A DNA stretch of 64,000 nt from Thermoplasmata archaeon M9B2D (GCA_002900555.1 MUGD01000001.1:1-64000), one strand, 5' to 3'; numbered from the stretch's first letter, positions 55,341-64,000 are shown. A program made the numbers and translations. Notes: generated by a model from the letters alone, not told the origin.

Positions 55341-56609
55341 TCATTTGTACTTCAGATTCAGAATTGAGTCGACGACGACCCCTAACACAACAAGAATCAC
55401 ACCAATGATAAGAACATCAAAGGGAAGGTTAACAATCATAAAGACCGACGTAAGGATACCAAGAAAGGGAACCACCGGGAATCGTCCAACGTGTAGAGGA
55501 ATCCGAAAACCAGTCATTGTTGGTTTTTTATAACGGAAGTAAATAACAGAAGCGTTTATAAAAATAAAAACAGAAAAAATCGTAAAATTCGTTAGATTCG
55601 CAATCGTTTTTAAATTCCCAAGAAACAAAAAAAGCATCGTCGCAGTAACGATAGTAACGATAGCGACCCATGGGGTACGAAATCGCCTCCCTACTATTGT
55701 AAATATTTTGGGGATTGCTTCTTGATGTGCAATCCCATATATCAATCGTGAACCGGTCAAGAGGAACATAAGAGCGGTGTTGAACGTCGAGAACAACGCA
55801 ATGACCGACAGGATAAGGAAGCTTTGGTCACCGAAAATCCTTTTTGCGACTGTGGCTAAGGGTGCTTGTGAGGCGGACAGTTCCTGCCAGGGGATAACGC
55901 TTACCGCTGAAACGCCGACCAGGACATAGAGGATTGTGGTAATAATCATGGAATAGATAATTGCCCGCGGGATGTTTTTCTCAGGGTTTGTTGTCTCTTC
56001 TGCTAATCGAGTGATACCCTCAAAACCGAGATATCCGAAAAAAATCAGGATCCCTGCCTCGATGATGCCTTTAAACCCCTGTGCTGCCTGTAGATAATTC
56101 ACTGAACCAATGAAGGGTATCCCTATGAAAATAACAATCGCTAATCCGGAGATTTCAATGGCGGTAAATACAATGGTGAGTTTTGCGGTTTGCTGTACAC
56201 CAACAATAAGAATGATAATAATCACAAAGAGCAAGAGAAGCGCAACAGGGATAACGGGTGTGTGAAAAATCGCTGAAAAATACTGTGCGAATCCCATCGC
56301 GACTGTTGCCCCACCAATCACACTTCCCAACAGAAGAAGCCAGGCAACAATCCAGGCAGCTCTGTTTCCAAAGGAATTTTCAATATACACATATTCCGCT
56401 CCTGCTTTCGGGAATATCGAAGAAAGCTCTGCATAGCTTAATGCGGTGAGTGTCGCGACAAAAGCTGCGATAAGAAAGGATAACCAGATAGAATTCCCAC
56501 TTAATCCTGCTGCTTCCCCAATGATGACATAGATACCAGCACCAAGTATGATGCCAACACTCATAAACGTCACTTGCCAAAGCGATAGAGTGCGTTGTAG
56601 TTCAACCAT
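55341..56609 (-). CDS. APC-family amino-acid permease
   Basis: 422 residues with 12 membrane helices. The opening LQRTLSLWQVTFMSVGIILG and GAGIYVIIGEAAG give the APC signature (GxGIY); EETTNPEKNIPRAIIYSM is the cytoplasmic loop typical of amino-acid and polyamine permeases. It likely imports or exchanges amino acids, in keeping with a peptide-fermenting lifestyle. ATG start at 56609. Substrate cannot be determined. Confidence 0.92.
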   Translation of the reverse strand: MVELQRTLSLWQVTFMSVGIILGAGIYVIIGEAAGLSGNSIWLSFLIAAFVATLTALSYAELSSIFPKAGAEYVYIENSFGNRAAWIVAWLLLLGSVIGGATVAMGFAQYFSAIFHTPVIPVALLLLFVIIIILIVGVQQTAKLTIVFTAIEISGLAIVIFIGIPFIGSVNYLQAAQGFKGIIEAGILIFFGYLGFEGITRLAEETTNPEKNIPRAIIYSMIITTILYVLVGVSAVSVIPWQELSASQAPLATVAKRIFGDQSFLILSVIALFSTFNTALMFLLTGSRLIYGIAHQEAIPKIFTIVGRRFRTPWVAIVTIVTATMLFLFLGNLKTIANLTNFTIFSVFIFINASVIYFRYKKPTMTGFRIPLHVGRFPVVPFLGILTSVFMIVNLPFDVLIIGVILVVLGVVVDSILNLKYK

Positions 56610-56640
56610 AGATCAACCACCTCTTCATTTCGATTGGATA

Positions 56641-56742
56641 TTAGAATATTTTTATGTAATTAAAGAGTAAGAGAAAAATAATCAGAAGGAAAAAACAGAT
56701 TAAAATGACAATTATGAAACATTTCTTATCGATATTATCCAT
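56641..56742 (-). CDS. single-span membrane micropeptide
   Basis: 33 residues: MDNIDKKC then one hydrophobic helix (FIIVILICFFLLIIFLLLF) and a short basic tail (NYIKIF). A strong GGAGGAAAAT stands directly ahead of the ATG. Below usual gene-calling size; comparable to the micropeptides at 32466 and 36872. No family recognised. Confidence 0.5.
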   Translation of the reverse strand: MDNIDKKCFIIVILICFFLLIIFLLLFNYIKIF

Positions 56743-56790
56743 ATTTTCCTCCAATTATCGTAAAACAGATGAATATCTGTAAATATTTTA

Positions 56791-56919
56791 TTAAATATTC
56801 AGGTTATCTACTTTTGTCTCGATATCAGTTATAATACTTTGACATGAGTAACAAATGTTTGTGTGATTTTCCGGTTCAATAATAGATTTGCATATCTTAC
56901 AATATTTTTCCTCTGTCAT
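56791..56919 (-). CDS. tiny zinc-ribbon protein
   Basis: 42 residues: MTEEKYCKICKSIIEPENHT followed by NICYSCQSIITDIETKVDNL. Two CxxC pairs make a probable zinc ribbon. ATG at 56919. No good ribosome binding site; possibly leaderless. Too short for ordinary calling but the cysteine pattern is convincing. Confidence 0.6.
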   Translation of the reverse strand: MTEEKYCKICKSIIEPENHTNICYSCQSIITDIETKVDNLNI

Positions 56920-57009
56920 GAAGTCGCGATAAATTTACTGTTTAATTAAATTTTTCAAATCATTTTATATAATGTTATAGGAGAAGGGAACTGTTCAAGT
57001 GTTTCACAT

Positions 57010-57200
57010 CTGATTTGTAAGATTGGTCGCGAAATATCAGAAGAGATTAGCGATAGTCAGATAGCTGATATGAAAAGGAGGCGAAAAAACAAGAAAACAT
57101 TTGGTCAGAACTAGTGAAAACAAATTTTAGGCTGTCTTCATGTCCGAAAGTAGTAAAAAAAAACAAATACAAACCGGTCATTCAAAAGCCACGATAGTAC
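57010..57200 (+). pseudogene. decayed reading frame, likely transposase remnant (copy 2)
   Basis: Frame reads IGREISEEISDSQIADMKRR then RKNKKTFGQN before stops; further on, in another frame, NKYKPVIQKPR ends at TAG. These align with copy 1 (47968-48203), including SNG-stop-IAN against SDSQIAD and AKYRQVNQRPQ against NKYKPVIQKPR. Nucleotide similarity covers 57042-57195 with several indels. Likely two old copies of one element. Confidence 0.5.
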
Positions 57201-57237
57201 ATCAATTTTAAAAAACCGTGTGTTGATACCGGTTTGC

Positions 57238-57618
57238 ATGGCTGATTTGCTCTTTGAAGAAAGCTCCCTTGTACTTACCGGGATTTTTATTACGTTTCTG
57301 TCTAGTTTCTTATACACGATTAATGCCCAAGGTTTTGTCGCTCGTGGGAAGTATCGTAAGAAGGAGGAAGCGATTTTTATCTTTCTTGGCGCAACTGTTT
57401 TTTTAGGACTGCTGACCCCGTTGATTCATGAGATTTCAAAATTAACGATAATGCTGGTGCCGGTCCCCTCCATTTTCGGCATCGTCCTTATCGGAACCAA
57501 TTTTGTTTTGCATTATAGTATACCAAGTTGGAAGCAGACGTCTACAAAATCAGTTCTTATTTATCTTCTTGGCGTCTTTTTGGTCGTCTTAGGTTACTTA
57601 ATAAGTATTTACCTGTAG
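57238..57618 (+). CDS. four-span membrane protein of unknown function
   Basis: 126 residues from the ATG at 57238; a TTG at 57220 is an alternative. Four hydrophobic segments (LTGIFITFLSSFLYTINAQG; AIFIFLGATVFLGLLTPL; PSIFGIVLIGTNFVLHY; LIYLLGVFLVVLGYLISIYL). No conserved motif of a known transporter. It lies beside the degenerate element and upstream of the zincin-like gene. Function unknown. Confidence 0.6.
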   Translation: MADLLFEESSLVLTGIFITFLSSFLYTINAQGFVARGKYRKKEEAIFIFLGATVFLGLLTPLIHEISKLTIMLVPVPSIFGIVLIGTNFVLHYSIPSWKQTSTKSVLIYLLGVFLVVLGYLISIYL

Positions 57619-57777
57619 CTGAAATGAGTTTCATCGATATTTTCTTTGTTTTATCGATGAAAGTAGTATCATGGATATAGAAGAGATGCCATACGATATA
57701 TTAATAGTATAATTTATATACTATGTTTTATATAATATTATACATGGATAATAATAAATTAAATAAAAGGTGACACT

Positions 57778-58197
57778 ATGGACCCCCTATTACAATTTAT
57801 TTTTGGATTAATCCTAGCAATTATTCTTCATGAACTGACCCACCTACTTACCATGATTTATTACAAAATCCCGTTTAAGGCGATTGTATTAACCAAATGG
57901 TCGGCCATTGGATTTCTTGTGGATAACGAATCGTATGTGGAAGACAACAAAAAATTAGTGTTTTTGTATTTTTCACCACTCATCTGGTGTCTTGTCTATT
58001 TCATCAACCCAAACGAACCATTTTTCCTGATGTTCCCAATCGTCAATATATTCGGAGGTATGGGGGATTTCTACAGCTTCTTTAAACTTATTATCATCCC
58101 GCCAGAAAAAAGAATAGAGATAGCAAACAGCAGCGATGATAAGGTTCTTAAAAAAATCATCTGGAGAAAAGATATTCCTATAAAAAACAAACTATAA
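57778..58197 (+). CDS. membrane-embedded HExxH zincin-like protein (DUF3267-like)
   Basis: 139 residues. The first helix contains HELTHLL, an HExxH zinc motif within the membrane, and FGGMGDFYSFFKLI near the end holds a plausible third ligand, as in DUF3267-type intramembrane metallopeptidases. Three hydrophobic stretches. A TATA box (TTTTATATAAT, 57726-57736) and AAGGTGAC directly ahead of the ATG support expression. Protease activity is inferred from motif only. Confidence 0.65.
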   Translation: MDPLLQFIFGLILAIILHELTHLLTMIYYKIPFKAIVLTKWSAIGFLVDNESYVEDNKKLVFLYFSPLIWCLVYFINPNEPFFLMFPIVNIFGGMGDFYSFFKLIIIPPEKRIEIANSSDDKVLKKIIWRKDIPIKNKL

Positions 58198-58349
58198 AAC
58201 GTGAAATAATTATCTCTTTTACTTTATGTAATATCGGTAGATACGGACATATCGTTTATCGAAAGGTTCAACGATTCCTTTTGTATCTTATAATTTTAAA
58301 GAAAAATTTAAATGAATGATATTGATAAACTTATCGAACGGATTCCGAT

Positions 58350-58445
58350 ATGCGAACAATCGTCCTTGCCATCATGTTTTTATTAATCTTTCTGCCTATC
58401 AGGTTTAGTTATAATATAGACATCGATATTCCAACGATACATTAA
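58350..58445 (+). pseudogene. signal-peptide leader cut off from the S15-family hydrolase
   Basis: 31 codons: an N-terminal signal peptide (TIVLAIMFLLIFLPIRFS) then NIDIDIPTIH and TAA at 58443-58445. The same frame then continues without another stop through KTRIETATSNNP and SYMVPMRDG into the hydrolase. So the leader and enzyme were one gene, separated by a single stop. Confidence 0.7.
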
Positions 58446-58511
58446 AAGACCCGCATAGAAACTGCAACAAGCAATAATCCTTCTCCCTCGCCCTTCCTAA
58501 AAACAAGCTAC

Positions 58512-60143
58512 ATGGTGCCCATGAGAGACGGGATAGCGCTTGCCACCGATGTCTATCGACCGCTTTTTCGGTCATCCTCTCAGGGCGCACTTCTTCTTCG
58601 AACACCGTACAACAAGGATACCATGGCAGTGATTGGTATCCTTGGAATACTTCTAGGATGGCCAACCATCATCCAGGATATGCGCGGTAGGTTTGCATCT
58701 GAGGGTGTTGACACGGTGTTTAGAAACGAAAGCAGAGATGGAGTCGACACCCTTGCGTGGATTACAAATCAATCATGGTCAAATGGCAAAATTGTCACGT
58801 TTGGACCTTCTGCTATGGGAATCCCCCAATATTGCCTCGCTGGTGAAAACCCAGAGAATCTTACCTGCCAGTTCATTCAAGTCGCAACCCCAAACCTCTT
58901 CAATCATGCAGTTTTTCAAGGAGGAGCGTTTCGGAAAGACCTTGTGGAAAAATGGTTACGATTCCAGAACAGCTCCTTTATGCTCCAGGAGATATTGGAC
59001 AATGAAAATTTTACGCTTGGGTACTGGGGAAACATTACACTAGAAGACAACTGGGAAGACGTAAATGTCCCTGCCATCCATGTCGGTGGATGGTATGACA
59101 TTTTTAGCCAAGGAACCATCGATGCATACCATGGTTATCAACATTTAGCAGGACCAGGGGCACGAGGGAACTCGAAACTAATCATAGGGCCATGGACCCA
59201 CACTGGGTTTTTCAAACGAACACAAGGACAGCTGATATACCCGAGAAATTCATTGGATAGGTTTTCATTACAGATGTTTCGAGACATGATCCGTTCCTAT
59301 GTCACTAGTGATACAGATCCGTTCTCTCGCTGGCCATCGGTTTCCTACTATGTTATGGGTGACGTCGATGACGCAAGAGCACCTGGAAATGAATGGAGAT
59401 ATGCCGATGATTGGCCAATCGCCGCCAATGAAACAAAATGGTATTTTCATAGTGACGATCTTTTATCGACAAAACTCCCTTCTTCTCATGATCCTCTCAC
59501 CTATTCCTATGATCCAACAAATCCTGTTCCAACAATAGGGGGAAAGAATCTTTTTTCACCGGCAGGTCCCTATGACCAATGTTCTGTGGAAAATCGCTCT
59601 GATGTACTTGTCTTTACTAGTCCGTTGTTAAAACAGCCGTTTGAGGCAACAGGTCCGGTGAAAGCACGGTTATTTGTCTCCTCTGATTGTCCTGATACAG
59701 ATTTCACGGTGAAACTTACTGATGTGTACCCGGATGGACGTTCGATGTTCATTACAGACGGAATTCTGCGGATGCGCAATAGAAACGGGCAGGACCACTG
59801 GGATTTCATGCAACCTGGGGTTATCTATGAGGTCGAGGTCGATTTGTGGAGTACGTCATATATCTGGAATACAGGTCATCGGATCCGCGTCGAAGTCTCA
59901 TCGTCAAACTACCCGCGATTTCTCAATAACCCAAACACAGCAGATGGCATTGGTAAGAACACCACAACTAACATCGCAAGAAACATGCTTTATGTTGATT
60001 CTAGCTTTCCATCGTGTATCATTCTTCCAGAACCCATCTCAGAAGGGATAACAAACAAAGCATTCCCCGTTTCTTTCACACCAAAAGCAAGGCTAAATGA
60101 TCTGTTCTTTTCTCTGCTGTTATCACAAATAAATAATAGATGA
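58512..60143 (+). CDS. X-Pro dipeptidyl-peptidase/CocE-type S15 hydrolase (leader separated by stop)
   Basis: 543 residues as called from 58512, but the frame is open back to 58446 and, apart from one TAA, to an ATG at 58350 with a signal peptide. Alpha/beta hydrolase: TFGPSAMGIPQY bears the nucleophile Ser, VGGWYDIFSQG the Asp and GPWTHTGFF the His of the S15/CocE triad. C-terminal jelly-roll domain (ATGPVKARLFVSSDCPDTDF) is present. It cleaves dipeptides or esters outside the cell if exported. Whether it is expressed intact is doubtful. Confidence 0.85.
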   Translation: MVPMRDGIALATDVYRPLFRSSSQGALLLRTPYNKDTMAVIGILGILLGWPTIIQDMRGRFASEGVDTVFRNESRDGVDTLAWITNQSWSNGKIVTFGPSAMGIPQYCLAGENPENLTCQFIQVATPNLFNHAVFQGGAFRKDLVEKWLRFQNSSFMLQEILDNENFTLGYWGNITLEDNWEDVNVPAIHVGGWYDIFSQGTIDAYHGYQHLAGPGARGNSKLIIGPWTHTGFFKRTQGQLIYPRNSLDRFSLQMFRDMIRSYVTSDTDPFSRWPSVSYYVMGDVDDARAPGNEWRYADDWPIAANETKWYFHSDDLLSTKLPSSHDPLTYSYDPTNPVPTIGGKNLFSPAGPYDQCSVENRSDVLVFTSPLLKQPFEATGPVKARLFVSSDCPDTDFTVKLTDVYPDGRSMFITDGILRMRNRNGQDHWDFMQPGVIYEVEVDLWSTSYIWNTGHRIRVEVSSSNYPRFLNNPNTADGIGKNTTTNIARNMLYVDSSFPSCIILPEPISEGITNKAFPVSFTPKARLNDLFFSLLLSQINNR

Positions 60144-60182
60144 GACAGATATCTTTTTAAGATAGACGGTTGTTATAAAATT

Positions 60183-62183
60183 ATGAAAAAGGAAGTTCTT
60201 CAACACCGAAAAGTAATGGCGGTAACCATTGTCTTTCTTTTCCTTATCCTTACTTGCACACAGGCAATGTGTTCAAACGTGATTCAAATAACCGAAGGAA
60301 AGAAAACCGATGTGGGTGCTGAGATATCAGTAGATTTCACTTCTTTGCCTGATTACTATCTCATCCAACAAGACAAACGGCAGACCGGTCATGCAACCCT
60401 AGCTGACCCAGTGTACCCTCTCACACCGGATTGGGTCTCTGCTTCACCCCACTACAGCACCGGTGCTGCTCTTCTTGATCTTAACAACGACAACTGGCTT
60501 GATCTTGTGGTGTCGGATGGTAACGACATGGCCCAAGGGCATGTCAGGGTCTATTTGAATAATGGAAACGGGTATCTGCCTACAACAGCAAGCTGGGAAT
60601 CCGCTGATGTTGCATATAATGGCCATCTGGATGTCGCTGATGTCAATGGCGATGGATGGCCTGATGTCGCTGTGTCCTACCTTGGCACTGGTTCATCACT
60701 TGGACCGATTGCTCGATTGTATCTGAATAACAATGGTGTTCTCTCCTCCACTCCCAGTTGGACCTCAACCATCATTGGGAACGCCTTTGGTGTGGATTTT
60801 GGTGATATGAACAACGATGGCAGACCGGATTTAGCGATCGCCACCGGCTGGTCCTATAACTCTTACCACTATCATACCTATGTCTACCTGAACACGGATG
60901 GTTCCTATGGATCCTCGCCAAGCTGGCAATCTGCTGACCAGAACATCTATATGGGTGTCCTCTGGGTGGATGCAGATGACGATGGGTGGTTAGATCTCGC
61001 AGGTATCGGAGATGGCTGCCAAACGCAGATTTATAGAAACCTCGGTGGAATGCTTGAAACCACAGCAAGCTGGTACACGACAGATAGCGCTAATCAATTT
61101 GGCATTATGCTTACCGCTGGTGATGTCACTGGTGACGGAATCCGTGATCTGTTCGCCACGGATAACACGCAACTTGGTGGAGATGGATTGTTTAAACAGT
61201 ATACCGGTCTTTCATCAGGGTTTTTTCAAACCACCCATTCCTGGCAGTACTTTGGAGACTATGGATCAGCGGTTGCCTTGTCAGATGTGAATGGTGATAA
61301 CACTCTTGATCTTGCTGCAGGAGCCTGGTGGGAGAGCACCTTCCTATTCCTTAATCAGGGAACAAGTCTTCCATCCATACCCACATGGACATCCGCGTAT
61401 GAAACCGTTGTTGAAAAAATCGTATTCGGAAACATTGGCCCAACATACTATGAACAGACCTTTACCCAACAATACACCCCTAGCGGAGGACGTCGATTGT
61501 TTTATCTTCCTCATCGTCAATTCCAGGGAATTGATATGGTGACCTGTGACGGTGTACCGTTATCACCATCGCAGTATACCAGCAGTCGAGATGAAGGCTG
61601 GATAACCATTAGTACTATCCCAATGAACTCTGTTGTCGTTACCTACCGGTATTCCCCTTCGCAGGACATGGTGGTGACAAACTGGGATTCGAACATCGGT
61701 AACTACCTCTATTACAATAGAATAATAAACGAAAGTATCTCTTGGCCGCAGGACGAGACGTACACTGGTCCGAACCTGGAGTGCAGCGGCATCCTGAATT
61801 GGAATAACGTTGAACCAGGAGCGATAGTGATAGGGAATTTTACGGTATCAAATTTCGGGGATCCGCAATCGTTCCTGACCTGGGAAATCCAATCATACCC
61901 TGAATGGGGGAACTGGAGTTTCACTCCAACCTCCGGTACCAATCTTCCTGCAGGAGTATCCGTCAACGTTATTGTGAACATCGTCGCACCCAACGAAGAA
62001 AATACCAGATTTGAAGGGGATGTCATCATCGGCAACAGCAATTTCCCTGGTGATATCTGTGTGATTCCTGTGACGTTAAAAACACCATGCACCTCCCTCT
62101 CTTCCTATCAATGGTACCAAAAATGTAATACAGTCCTTGAAAAAATAAATGCTGCTTTTACTCTCTTATCCTTTGTAAGATAG
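60183..62183 (+). CDS. secreted FG-GAP/VCBS repeat protein
   Basis: 666 residues. Signal peptide (VMAVTIVFLFLILTCTQAM), then at least six repeats of the FG-GAP type with Ca-binding D-x-N-x-D motifs: LLDLNNDNWLDLVVSDGND, DVADVNGDGWPDVAVSYLG, FGDMNNDGRPDLAIATG. After the beta-propeller there is a middle domain and an HYDIN-like Ig fold (EPGAIVIGNFTVSNFG). Probably a cell-surface binding protein. ATG start 40 bp after the hydrolase; co-transcription possible. Confidence 0.88.
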   Translation: MKKEVLQHRKVMAVTIVFLFLILTCTQAMCSNVIQITEGKKTDVGAEISVDFTSLPDYYLIQQDKRQTGHATLADPVYPLTPDWVSASPHYSTGAALLDLNNDNWLDLVVSDGNDMAQGHVRVYLNNGNGYLPTTASWESADVAYNGHLDVADVNGDGWPDVAVSYLGTGSSLGPIARLYLNNNGVLSSTPSWTSTIIGNAFGVDFGDMNNDGRPDLAIATGWSYNSYHYHTYVYLNTDGSYGSSPSWQSADQNIYMGVLWVDADDDGWLDLAGIGDGCQTQIYRNLGGMLETTASWYTTDSANQFGIMLTAGDVTGDGIRDLFATDNTQLGGDGLFKQYTGLSSGFFQTTHSWQYFGDYGSAVALSDVNGDNTLDLAAGAWWESTFLFLNQGTSLPSIPTWTSAYETVVEKIVFGNIGPTYYEQTFTQQYTPSGGRRLFYLPHRQFQGIDMVTCDGVPLSPSQYTSSRDEGWITISTIPMNSVVVTYRYSPSQDMVVTNWDSNIGNYLYYNRIINESISWPQDETYTGPNLECSGILNWNNVEPGAIVIGNFTVSNFGDPQSFLTWEIQSYPEWGNWSFTPTSGTNLPAGVSVNVIVNIVAPNEENTRFEGDVIIGNSNFPGDICVIPVTLKTPCTSLSSYQWYQKCNTVLEKINAAFTLLSFVR

Positions 62184-62372
62184 CGTTTGTTATCAGTGTA
62201 GACACGTGATGTTAGTCCGCTAAGTCATATCTATTATACCCTAGGAATGAAGAAATTCCTCTGTCTAGACAAGTAGTCTGTCACGGCGAATTCTATGAAT
62301 CTCTTTTGTTAAAAAAAATTATTTCATAGAGGGAATTCTAATAAAAATAATCAGGTATTCAATATCAACAAT

Positions 62373-62579
62373 TCAAAGCATCATACGCCAAATAAAAGCA
62401 ATAAGTCCTACCATAAGTGTAATCATACCGAAAATAATTGTATTTTTTCGTGATTTTTTTTCATCATCTGTAAGCTCATCCCACGGTTTTTGATTTAATC
62501 CTAAGGCTATTTCAATTGCGATGCCAACGGCGGCGCCTATGGGGACTCCAGTGATAAACCCAATGACAAAGTCATTCAT
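62373..62579 (-). CDS. small two-span membrane protein
   Basis: 68 residues. A first hydrophobic segment rich in Gly/Ala (IGFITGVPIGAAVGIAIEIA), a polar loop (NQKPWDELTDDEKKSRKN) and a second helix (TIIFGMITLMVGLIAFIW). The ATG at 62579 has AGAGGT seven bases upstream. No family recognised; a membrane-adaptor-type peptide is possible. Confidence 0.65.
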   Translation of the reverse strand: MNDFVIGFITGVPIGAAVGIAIEIALGLNQKPWDELTDDEKKSRKNTIIFGMITLMVGLIAFIWRMML

Positions 62580-62974
62580 TTCATACCTCTATAATAAAAA
62601 AAGAAAACAGAATATATAAGAGTTATTTAGTAATATTTGTACAAAATACAAAAATTACCTCTATTTTTTTTTAAAGATAGACAAAAAAACAAATTTCTTT
62701 CATTTCTTTCTCTTGTTTCACTCTCTAATCTCTCCTAGTAATTTGTTGCTATGTGGACCTATCCAACAGGAGTGAAAATCTTCAACAGAATGCGGTTTTT
62801 CGACCTGTTGATTTTCCGGACGGTTACATCTATCTCTTTCTTTTTTTATTTTTTATAATAACTAACTTTTGAACATAATCAAATTTAATACAATAAATTT
62901 TTGATTTATGTACAAATGACCTAAAGACATCTTTTTATATATCAACTGAGATTTTCAAGATAGAGGTAACCAAA
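62580..62974 (+). other. 395-bp AT-rich intergenic region with structured element
   Basis: No reading frame of merit. At 62774-62816 GAAAATC..CAACAG and CTGTTGATTTTC form a two-part stem with a 2-base bulge, and GGT..ACC in the loop can pair. A TATA-like TTTTTATATA at 62932 lies 43 bases before the next ATG. The remainder is AT-rich, with T tracts. Confidence 0.35.
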
Positions 62975-64000
62975 ATGAATAAAAAAATAATAGGGGTAAC
63001 AATTTGTACGCTATTGATGACGACTGCAACTTTAGTTGCAGGAGACAACACAAACAACATAACCATAAACCTAACATCTGACGAAGAGTGGGTACTACAC
63101 CAAAAACTTCTCGCCTCAGACGGCGAGTATGATGACTGGTTTGGCTTTTCAATAGATATAGATGGAGATTACGCCATCGTAGGCGCAAGATGGGATGATG
63201 TTAACGGTGTCATCAACGCCGGCTCAGCATACATCTTCAAATATGATGATACAAGCTGGGTAGAAGAAGCAAAGCTCTATGCCCCAGATGGATCAGAGGG
63301 TGACTGGTTTGGCCACGCAGTCTCAATAAGTGGAGATTATGCCTTCATCTCAGCTGTTAGCGATGAAACCAGTGGTAAATCCTCTGGCTCAATCTACGTT
63401 TTCAAACGCGATGGTACAACCTGGACACAGGAACAAAAAATACTGGTACCAATAAGTAACGGAAACCCAGCTATCGATTTTGGCTGGTCAATTTGCATAG
63501 AGGGAGACTATGCACTGGTAGGAGCCATTAATGATAACGACCTAGGTGATTCCTCAGGGTCAACATACGTGTTCAAATACGATGGTTCAACCTGGAATCA
63601 AGAACAAAAATTACTCCCAGCAGATGGCAAAACATGGGCCTATTTTGGTTATTGTATATCCATAGATGGCGACTATGCGATCATAGGAGCAAGAGCTGAT
63701 AATTACATAGGCGCAGCATACATCTACAAACTAGAAGGCGCAACCTGGACAGAGAGGCAAAAATTGGTTCCTGGAGACGGTGCTACAGGAGACTATTTTG
63801 GCAAATCCGTTTCAATGAACGGAGATTACGCAATTATTGGGTCAACCTGTGATGATGACAACGGAGAAGACTCCGGTTCCGCGTATATATTCAAAAACGA
63901 CGGCAGCAGCTGGATACAGGAAGCAAAAATTATAGCTTCAGACGGAGAACCTGAGGAAGAGTTCGGCTGGGCAGTATCTATAAATGGCGATCATGCAGTT
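62975..64000 (+). CDS. secreted FG-GAP repeat protein, truncated by the window end
   Basis: Starts at the ATG at 62975 with AGAGGT seven bases upstream and stays open to the last base (342 codons). Signal peptide (IIGVTICTLLMTTATLVAG), then tandem repeats of about 50 residues with the pattern FGFSIDIDGDYAIVGA ... SAYIFKYDDTSWVEEAKLYA. At least six repeats are visible; they belong to the FG-GAP_2 type. Probably a surface beta-propeller protein like the upstream gene. The C-terminus lies outside the window. Confidence 0.9.
   Translation, partial: MNKKIIGVTICTLLMTTATLVAGDNTNNITINLTSDEEWVLHQKLLASDGEYDDWFGFSIDIDGDYAIVGARWDDVNGVINAGSAYIFKYDDTSWVEEAKLYAPDGSEGDWFGHAVSISGDYAFISAVSDETSGKSSGSIYVFKRDGTTWTQEQKILVPISNGNPAIDFGWSICIEGDYALVGAINDNDLGDSSGSTYVFKYDGSTWNQEQKLLPADGKTWAYFGYCISIDGDYAIIGARADNYIGAAYIYKLEGATWTERQKLVPGDGATGDYFGKSVSMNGDYAIIGSTCDDDNGEDSGSAYIFKNDGSSWIQEAKIIASDGEPEEEFGWAVSINGDHAV

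Noticed and set aside
1..64000. CRISPR array, tRNA or rRNA genes
   Set aside because: No regularly spaced direct repeats, no TTCGA/T-loop patterns in cloverleaf context, and no rRNA-like segments were seen.

Overview
This window looks like chromosomal DNA of an archaeon. It carries archaeal information-processing genes: a PCNA clamp, an RFC small subunit, topoisomerase VI subunits B and A, RNase P component Pop5, transcription factor S and an archaeal-type valyl-tRNA synthetase. Promoters are TATA-type and many start codons are GTG or TTG. Secreted proteases (papain-like, M14, S15), tungsten-type aldehyde ferredoxin oxidoreductase (AOR), glycine decarboxylase and many exported repeat proteins suggest an anaerobic, protein-degrading euryarchaeon near Thermoplasmatota (for example a marine-sediment group). 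That placement is inference from gene content only.

Layout. 0.1-6.0 kb: a leftward four-gene pilus/secretion operon with two TadA-type ATPases and two TadC/FlaJ-type membrane platforms. 6.2-16.3 kb: a cyclic 2,3-diphosphoglycerate synthetase-family gene, rfcS, a signal-peptidase-like protein without catalytic residues, gcvPA-gcvPB, pcn plus rnp2, and three pilin-like genes. 16.3-22.8 kb: small regulators (two paralogous winged-helix proteins with a near-identical promoter element, a cold-shock protein), a gamma-carbonic anhydrase-like protein, two zinc metalloproteases, two paralogous exported proteins of unknown function, TFS, Nudix and MobB. 22.9-31.0 kb: two transporters, an atypical kinase, and a tight five-gene operon (exported SUOX-like domain, membrane protein, polyferredoxin, AOR, acetate-transporter family protein).

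31-43 kb: a candidate ncRNA, a secreted M14 carboxypeptidase, a hexulose-phosphate synthase/RraA fusion with a DUF362-ferredoxin protein and a mini beta-carbonic-anhydrase-like protein, an OFA-type transporter, valS and top6B-top6A. 43-48 kb: accessory DNA with a collagen-like protein, a secreted papain-family protease and decayed reading frames. 48-53 kb: a glucan-type glycosyltransferase and two trehalose routes (otsA-otsB and treT). 53-58 kb: membrane proteins (MscS, APC permease, others) and tiny genes. 58-64 kb: exported proteins, including an S15-family hydrolase whose leader is cut off by an in-frame stop and two FG-GAP repeat proteins; the last runs off the window.

The most unusual items are the AOR operon, the twin pilus ATPases with a 106-bp identical tract, the valyl-tRNA synthetase with a degenerate KMSKS loop, otsA without a canonical start codon, the stop-interrupted S15 gene, two related decayed reading frames 9 kb apart, three single-span membrane micropeptides below usual gene-calling size, and a TATA-driven candidate ncRNA. 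No tRNA, rRNA or CRISPR array was seen.
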